Assembly: GCA_965247525.1 (NCBI GenBank)
Contig: OZ252015.1
Location: forward strand, 1,612,001-1,676,000
Direction: 5' to 3'
DNA: 64,000 bases
Source of the DNA: JAZKID01 sp965247525
Lineage (GTDB): Bacteria; Pseudomonadota; Alphaproteobacteria; Rhizobiales; UBA4765
The notes below the pieces were generated by a model. It had not been told where the DNA came from, did no database searches, and saw only the letters and a program-made list of their open reading frames with translations. Every line of letters begins with the position of its first letter. The first letter of the stretch is position 1. The translations under genes were made by a program, and so were the position numbers. Positions 60,871 through 64,000 of this stretch are shown here, piece by piece.

Positions 60871-61824
60871 ATGCTTTTTTCGACAGAGGCCAACCCCGTT
60901 CCTGATGGCTGTGTAGCGGGTGCAATTTACACCCCCGATAAAGTGGAATTGCGCACCGCACGCTGGCCAGCGCTTGGCAGCAAGCGGCTTGGAACAATCT
61001 GTCTGCTTCAGGGGCGTTCGGAATCAATCGAGAAATATTTTGAAACTATTCAGGAGCTGCGCCACCGTGGCTTTGCGGTTGCGACATTTGACTGGCGCGG
61101 GCAGGGCGGCTCGCAGCGCCTGCTTGCCAATCCTCTCAAAGGCCATGTCGCTTCATTTTCGGACTATGTGACCGATCTCAAAAGTTTCATGGAGCAGATT
61201 GTTTTGCCTGACTGCCCGCCGCCTTATTATGTGCTGGCGCATTCCATGGGTGGTCTTGTGGCTTTTTTGGCAGAGGCAAGCCTGCGAAATTATTTCGAGC
61301 GGATGATTTTGTCCGCGCCATTGCTTGGCCTTGGCGAGCTTTATGAGCCTGTCGGCTTTGCCCGTAGCGCCACGGGTTTTCTTTCCGCACTGGGCCTTCG
61401 CAAGGCATGGCCGCCGGGCCAGAACACGACGCCCGCCGAAACCCGACCGTTTGCCGGCAATGCGCTGACCAGCGATCCGGTGCGCTACACACGCAACGGC
61501 GACATTCTCAAAGCAGCGCCAGGCCTGGCGCTCGGTGCGCCGACAATTGGCTGGGCGCGCGCGGCTTTTACAGCCATGGAAAATGTTCTGGATCCGGCTT
61601 TTGCCCCGCGCGTCGCCGTACCGGTTCTGATGGTGGCCGCTGGCGGCGATAAAGTTGTGTCAAACATTGCAATCGAACATGTCGCGGTCGGGTTGCGCGC
61701 TGGTTCGCGCATTGTTCTGCCCGGCGCACAGCATGAAATTTTGCAGGAGCGCCAGCCCTTTCGCGAACAGTTCTTTGCAGCCTTCGATGCGTTCATTCCC
61801 GGTGATCCGGTCTACGGTGCATAA
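60871..61824 (+). CDS. Alpha/beta hydrolase (lysophospholipase/monoacylglycerol lipase PldB-like)
   Basis: A 317-residue serine hydrolase. The nucleophile is Ser125 in LAHSMGGLVAF, and DWRGQGGSQR follows the first strand as in PldB-like lipases. VPVLMVAAGGDKVVS and the final GAQHEILQER supply the Asp and His. AAGGA is ten bases before ATG 60871; a GTG at 60844 has no ribosome site. Lysophospholipid or monoacylglycerol cleavage at the membrane is likely. Confidence 0.9.
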   Translation: MLFSTEANPVPDGCVAGAIYTPDKVELRTARWPALGSKRLGTICLLQGRSESIEKYFETIQELRHRGFAVATFDWRGQGGSQRLLANPLKGHVASFSDYVTDLKSFMEQIVLPDCPPPYYVLAHSMGGLVAFLAEASLRNYFERMILSAPLLGLGELYEPVGFARSATGFLSALGLRKAWPPGQNTTPAETRPFAGNALTSDPVRYTRNGDILKAAPGLALGAPTIGWARAAFTAMENVLDPAFAPRVAVPVLMVAAGGDKVVSNIAIEHVAVGLRAGSRIVLPGAQHEILQERQPFREQFFAAFDAFIPGDPVYGA

Positions 61825-61849
61825 CGCGCATGTCTCCCTTGCGCGATCA

Positions 61850-61957
61850 ACGCGGCGCAGTCTTTGTGAAATGGTGATGCGTTGTGGCATCACGCGCATT
61901 CCTGTTCGGAATGTATCTCCCTGAACTTTAAAGCCGCTCAACGCGGCTTTTTTTTAT
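61850..61957 (+). ncRNA. Candidate small RNA with three hairpins and intrinsic terminator
   Basis: This stretch between the hydrolase and the tandem repeat codes for nothing evident. It holds three consecutive hairpins: GTGATGC/GCATCAC (61874-61893), GCATTCC/GGAATGT (61896-61914) and AAAGCCGC/GCGGCTTT (61930-61950) with eight T in a row. Unpaired CTCCC segments lie before the first and between the second and third. The layout resembles alphaproteobacterial trans-acting sRNAs, but it could also be only the 3-prime end of the hydrolase transcript. The 5-prime end is a guess. Confidence 0.4.
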
Positions 61958-61972
61958 CCAAAAAATTTATGA

Positions 61973-62235
61973 ATGCCGCATTCGTTTCATTCGGCGGATT
62001 TTACAAATGCCGCATTCATTTCACTCGGCGGACTTTACAAATGCCGCATTCGTTTCACTCGGCGGATTTTACAAATGCCGCATTCATTTCATTCGGCAGA
62101 CTTTACAAATGCCGCATTCGTTTCACTCGGCGGATTTTACAAATGCCGCATTCGTTTCACTCGGCGGATTTTACAAATGCCGCATTCATTTCATTCGGCA
62201 GACTTTACAAATGCCGCATTCGTTTCACTCGGCGG
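61973..62235. repeat. Tandem array of 34-bp repeats (seven full copies plus one partial)
   Basis: Copies of ATGCCGCATTC begin at 61973, 62007, 62041, 62075, 62109, 62143, 62177 and 62211, exactly every 34 bases. Each unit contains GCCG and CGGC as a short inverted repeat. Copies differ only at a few transition sites; copies 3, 5 and 6 are identical, as are 4 and 7, so the trio 3-5 appears duplicated as 6-8. The last copy overlaps the stop codon of the amidohydrolase gene. There are no spacers, so it is not a CRISPR array. Confidence 0.97.
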
Positions 62236-63136
62236 CGACCGGACGCTCGTCAAGCACGTTGTCGAGATGTTGCAACAGAACGGCGACAAGCTGCGACAAT
62301 TTCCGCGCCAGCTCATCAAACCCGTCAAGTTTTTCCAGCGTCTTCTCGTTCAGATAGAGCGCGCGGTTGATCTCGATCTGGAACACATGAATGCCTTGGG
62401 CCGGTGCGCCGTAATGCTCGGTAATGAAACCGCCCGCGTAAGGCTTGTTGCGGGCAACCGAAAAACCAATGCGTTCAAGCGCCGCTTGCGCAAGGTCGAC
62501 AAGACCCGGCGCGCAGCTGGTGCCATAACGGTCACCAAGGACGATATCGGCGCGCGGTTTGTCGAAACGCCCGCGGGCACAAGACGGCATGGAATGGCAG
62601 TCCAGCAAAACAGCAACGCCGTGCTGGCGGCGCATGTCCTGAAGCAGATTGCGCAATTTATGATGGTAAGGTTTGTGGTAAGTCTCGATGCGTTTCAGCG
62701 CGTCGTCCACCAGCAATGGCCTGTCATAAATGTCTTCGCGGTCAGCAACAATGCGCGGAATCACCCCAAGGCCGCCGGCCACGCGTACCGAACGCGTATT
62801 GGCAAATGGCGGCAGTTTGCCGCTGAACATTTTCGGGTCGAGCTCATAAGGTTCGCGGTTGACGTCGAGAAACGCGCGCGGGAACAATACGCGCAGCATT
62901 TCGACGCCGTGCTGCAAGGACGCTGTAAACAACTCGTCCACATAGGCATCTTCTGAGCGTCGCAAGGCAAATCCATCAAGACGTGAAGCTTTCAGCAGGC
63001 AATCTGGATAGTCACGGCCCGAATGGGGCGAATTCAGCAAAAGCGGTGTTGAGATGAACGGGCGCTGGCCCGCACTGGCGCGCGGGCTTTTAAGCAGTTC
63101 AAAACCCGGCAAAGCGGGGAAAAAATCGTCACGCAT
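62225..63136 (-). CDS. N-formylglutamate amidohydrolase family protein
   Basis: A 303-residue hydrolase of the HutG/FGase family. LLNSPHSGRDYPD, RRSEDAYVDELF, AFLDVNREPYELDPKMF, NTRSVRVAGGLGVIPR and LLDCHSMPS are the conserved blocks. ATG 63136 gives the usual family N terminus; a longer frame to 63247 exists. No other hut gene is near, so the substrate may differ from N-formylglutamate. Neighbouring cpdR in divergent orientation is a common rhizobial arrangement. The last codons and stop lie within the 34-bp repeat. Confidence 0.9.
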   Translation of the reverse strand: MRDDFFPALPGFELLKSPRASAGQRPFISTPLLLNSPHSGRDYPDCLLKASRLDGFALRRSEDAYVDELFTASLQHGVEMLRVLFPRAFLDVNREPYELDPKMFSGKLPPFANTRSVRVAGGLGVIPRIVADREDIYDRPLLVDDALKRIETYHKPYHHKLRNLLQDMRRQHGVAVLLDCHSMPSCARGRFDKPRADIVLGDRYGTSCAPGLVDLAQAALERIGFSVARNKPYAGGFITEHYGAPAQGIHVFQIEINRALYLNEKTLEKLDGFDELARKLSQLVAVLLQHLDNVLDERPVAAE

Positions 63137-63317
63137 CACGTCTGGTAACCTGTTGCCGTGAATTTGCCTTGAAGCTTTCCCATTGTCCACTACAGGCTTT
63201 GATAAAAGATTGAAGCTTTTCTTTTCTTTTTGTCGCAAATCAGGCATTTAGAAGGGGCTCGTTTACCTGTATTGCGTAGTTTCGAGGCTGTAGCCGCAGG
63301 CAATAAGGACAACTGAC

Positions 63318-63674
63318 TTGAAAATTTTACTCGCAGAAGATGACAATGACATGCGCCGTTTTTTGGCAAAAGCGCTGGCAAATGCCGGTTTTGATGTCGT
63401 CTCCTATGACAATGGCCGCTCGGCCTATGAGCGCTTGCGTGAAGAGGCCTTTACCCTTTTGCTGACAGATATCGTCATGCCTGAAATGGACGGTATTGAA
63501 CTTGCCCGCCGCGCCACTGAAATCGACCCTGACCTGAAAGTCATGTTCATCACAGGTTTTGCCGCCGTTGCCCTCAATCCTGACAGCCAGGCGCCAAAAA
63601 ATGCCCGTATCCTGTCAAAGCCGTTTCATTTGAAAGACCTCGTCAACGAGGTCAACCGCATGCTGGCTGCGTGA
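63318..63674 (+). CDS. cpdR: CpdR, single-domain response regulator controlling ClpXP
   Basis: A 118-residue receiver-only protein. Phospho-acceptor Asp51 in LTDIVMPEMDG, acidic pair EDDND at 7-11, and Lys in SKPF are present. In Caulobacter and Sinorhizobium the unphosphorylated form brings ClpXP to the pole and primes degradation of cell-cycle proteins. The start is TTG with AAGGA eight bases upstream. The gene context with the amidohydrolase and tRNA-Val supports orthology. Confidence 0.95.
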   Translation: MKILLAEDDNDMRRFLAKALANAGFDVVSYDNGRSAYERLREEAFTLLLTDIVMPEMDGIELARRATEIDPDLKVMFITGFAAVALNPDSQAPKNARILSKPFHLKDLVNEVNRMLAA

Positions 63675-63693
63675 AGCGTGACAGCTCAAGCCG

Positions 63694-63721
63694 GCAAATC
63701 ATGCCGGTGGCATAATTTGAG
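63694..63721 (+). repeat. 28-base dispersed repeat, copy B (after cpdR)
   Basis: This copy of the element seen at the hemH end lies 20 bases after the cpdR stop. Here the left part forms a small hairpin (CCGGC/GCCGG from 63691), which is lost in copy A. Confidence 0.55.
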
Positions 63722-63729
63722 TAAGTAAC

Positions 63730-63759
63730 GCCCCGAGCCTCGCTGCAAGGGGCTTTTTT
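63730..63759 (+). terminator. Terminator downstream of cpdR
   Basis: GCCCC pairs with GGGGC across about 14 bases, followed directly by six T. It closes the cpdR transcript before the tRNA gene. Confidence 0.8.
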
Positions 63760-63883
63760 ATTCTCGATCTCAAAATGCCCATAAGCACGCTCCAATATAG
63801 CCAATAGCGCGACAACTCTCGATAGGTTTTTTATTTTAAAGAAACTTGCAGGCTGATCGCTTATTCGCTAAGCAAAACTCTTC

Positions 63884-63958
63884 GGATGCTTAGCTCAGCG
63901 GTAGAGCACTTCCTTGACATGGAAGGGGTCACAGGTTCGATCCCTGTAGCGTCCACCA
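63884..63958 (+). tRNA. tRNA-Val (GAC)
   Basis: A full 75-base cloverleaf including encoded CCA. The acceptor stem is GGATGCT/AGCGTCC, the anticodon stem is CTTCC/GGAAG with loop TTGACAT giving anticodon GAC, and the T arm is ACAGG-TTCGATC-CCTGT. Confidence 0.98.
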
Positions 63959-64000
63959 TTTCAAGCTGGTTTTGCGAAGCACAATTCAAAGTTCCTGTGG

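Noticed and set aside
61973..62235. CRISPR array
   Set aside because: Repeats abut each other with no spacers, and no cas genes are present.
61882..62956. Long open frames with 34-residue repeats (MPHSFHSADF...) over the tandem array
   Set aside because: The period of 34 bases keeps all three frames open by chance and yields the same peptide in rotating frames. The rest of the longest frame is antisense to the amidohydrolase gene.
1..64000. Prophage, insertion sequence, integron or secretion-system island
   Set aside because: No integrase, transposase, capsid, terminal repeat or secretion gene was found; the holin-like protein at 9879 belongs to a stress operon, not a phage.

Overview
The window reads as chromosomal DNA of an alphaproteobacterium, most likely a Hyphomicrobiales (Rhizobiales) lineage of medium GC. 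The evidence is the PhyR/NepR general stress regulators, CpdR beside an N-formylglutamate amidohydrolase and a tRNA-Val, homospermidine synthase paired with an ornithine decarboxylase that has a long structured leader, and small membrane proteins of the DUF1328, DUF3309 and DUF883 types. I see no prophage, insertion sequence, CRISPR array or plasmid function. Genus cannot be fixed from the sequence alone.

Region 1 (1-10.5 kb) is a general stress response (GSR) neighbourhood. It holds a bacteriophytochrome HWE-kinase/receiver hybrid, phyR and nepR, with no EcfG sigma gene in view. Small membrane or envelope proteins here (25 aa, DUF3309, DUF1328, AI-2E transporter, DUF883/holin-like operon) and nepR itself are preceded by GGAAC-N18/19-TT sequences, the pattern of EcfG/RpoE2 promoters. 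A two-gene DNA-repair unit (radical SAM protein plus UdgX-type glycosylase) and a lipid kinase sit inside it.

Region 2 (10.5-19.5 kb) is metabolic: alanine dehydrogenase, a translationally coupled amino-sugar/peptidoglycan recycling operon (murQ, SIS-domain deaminase, nagA, PfkB kinase) with a divergent BadF-type sugar kinase, then bioY, DUF1284, a thiolase and a MarR regulator.

Region 3 (19.5-36.7 kb) is transport and polyamines: an NMT1/ThiY-type ABC importer with an M20 amidohydrolase, a Cys-Pro/Gly-Tyr low-complexity protein, a complete Dpp/Opp-type peptide importer followed directly by opgG, a ZIP metal transporter, and hss, a GNAT and ornithine decarboxylase. The decarboxylase has a long, hairpin-rich upstream region that I interpret as a speF-type leader.

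Region 4 (37-64 kb) is largely envelope-related: an OpgD-like protein with a Tat signal, opgH, a TadG/vWA protein, a fused indolepyruvate:ferredoxin oxidoreductase, hemH, a MotA/MotB-type stator pair, kdsD, an outer-membrane beta-barrel protein, a LivK-type binding protein, galU, two tandem MltB-type lytic transglycosylases, a degenerate SGNH protein, a threonine aldolase, an exported methyltransferase-like protein and an alpha/beta hydrolase. It ends with a candidate small RNA, a 34-bp tandem repeat array, an N-formylglutamate amidohydrolase, cpdR and tRNA-Val(GAC).

The strongest leads for something undescribed are the density of GSR-type promoters in front of tiny membrane proteins near a red-light sensor kinase, the ornithine decarboxylase leader with a possible leader peptide and an embedded GSR-like promoter, the Cys-Pro/Gly-Tyr protein, and the 34-bp array that runs into the stop codon of its neighbour.
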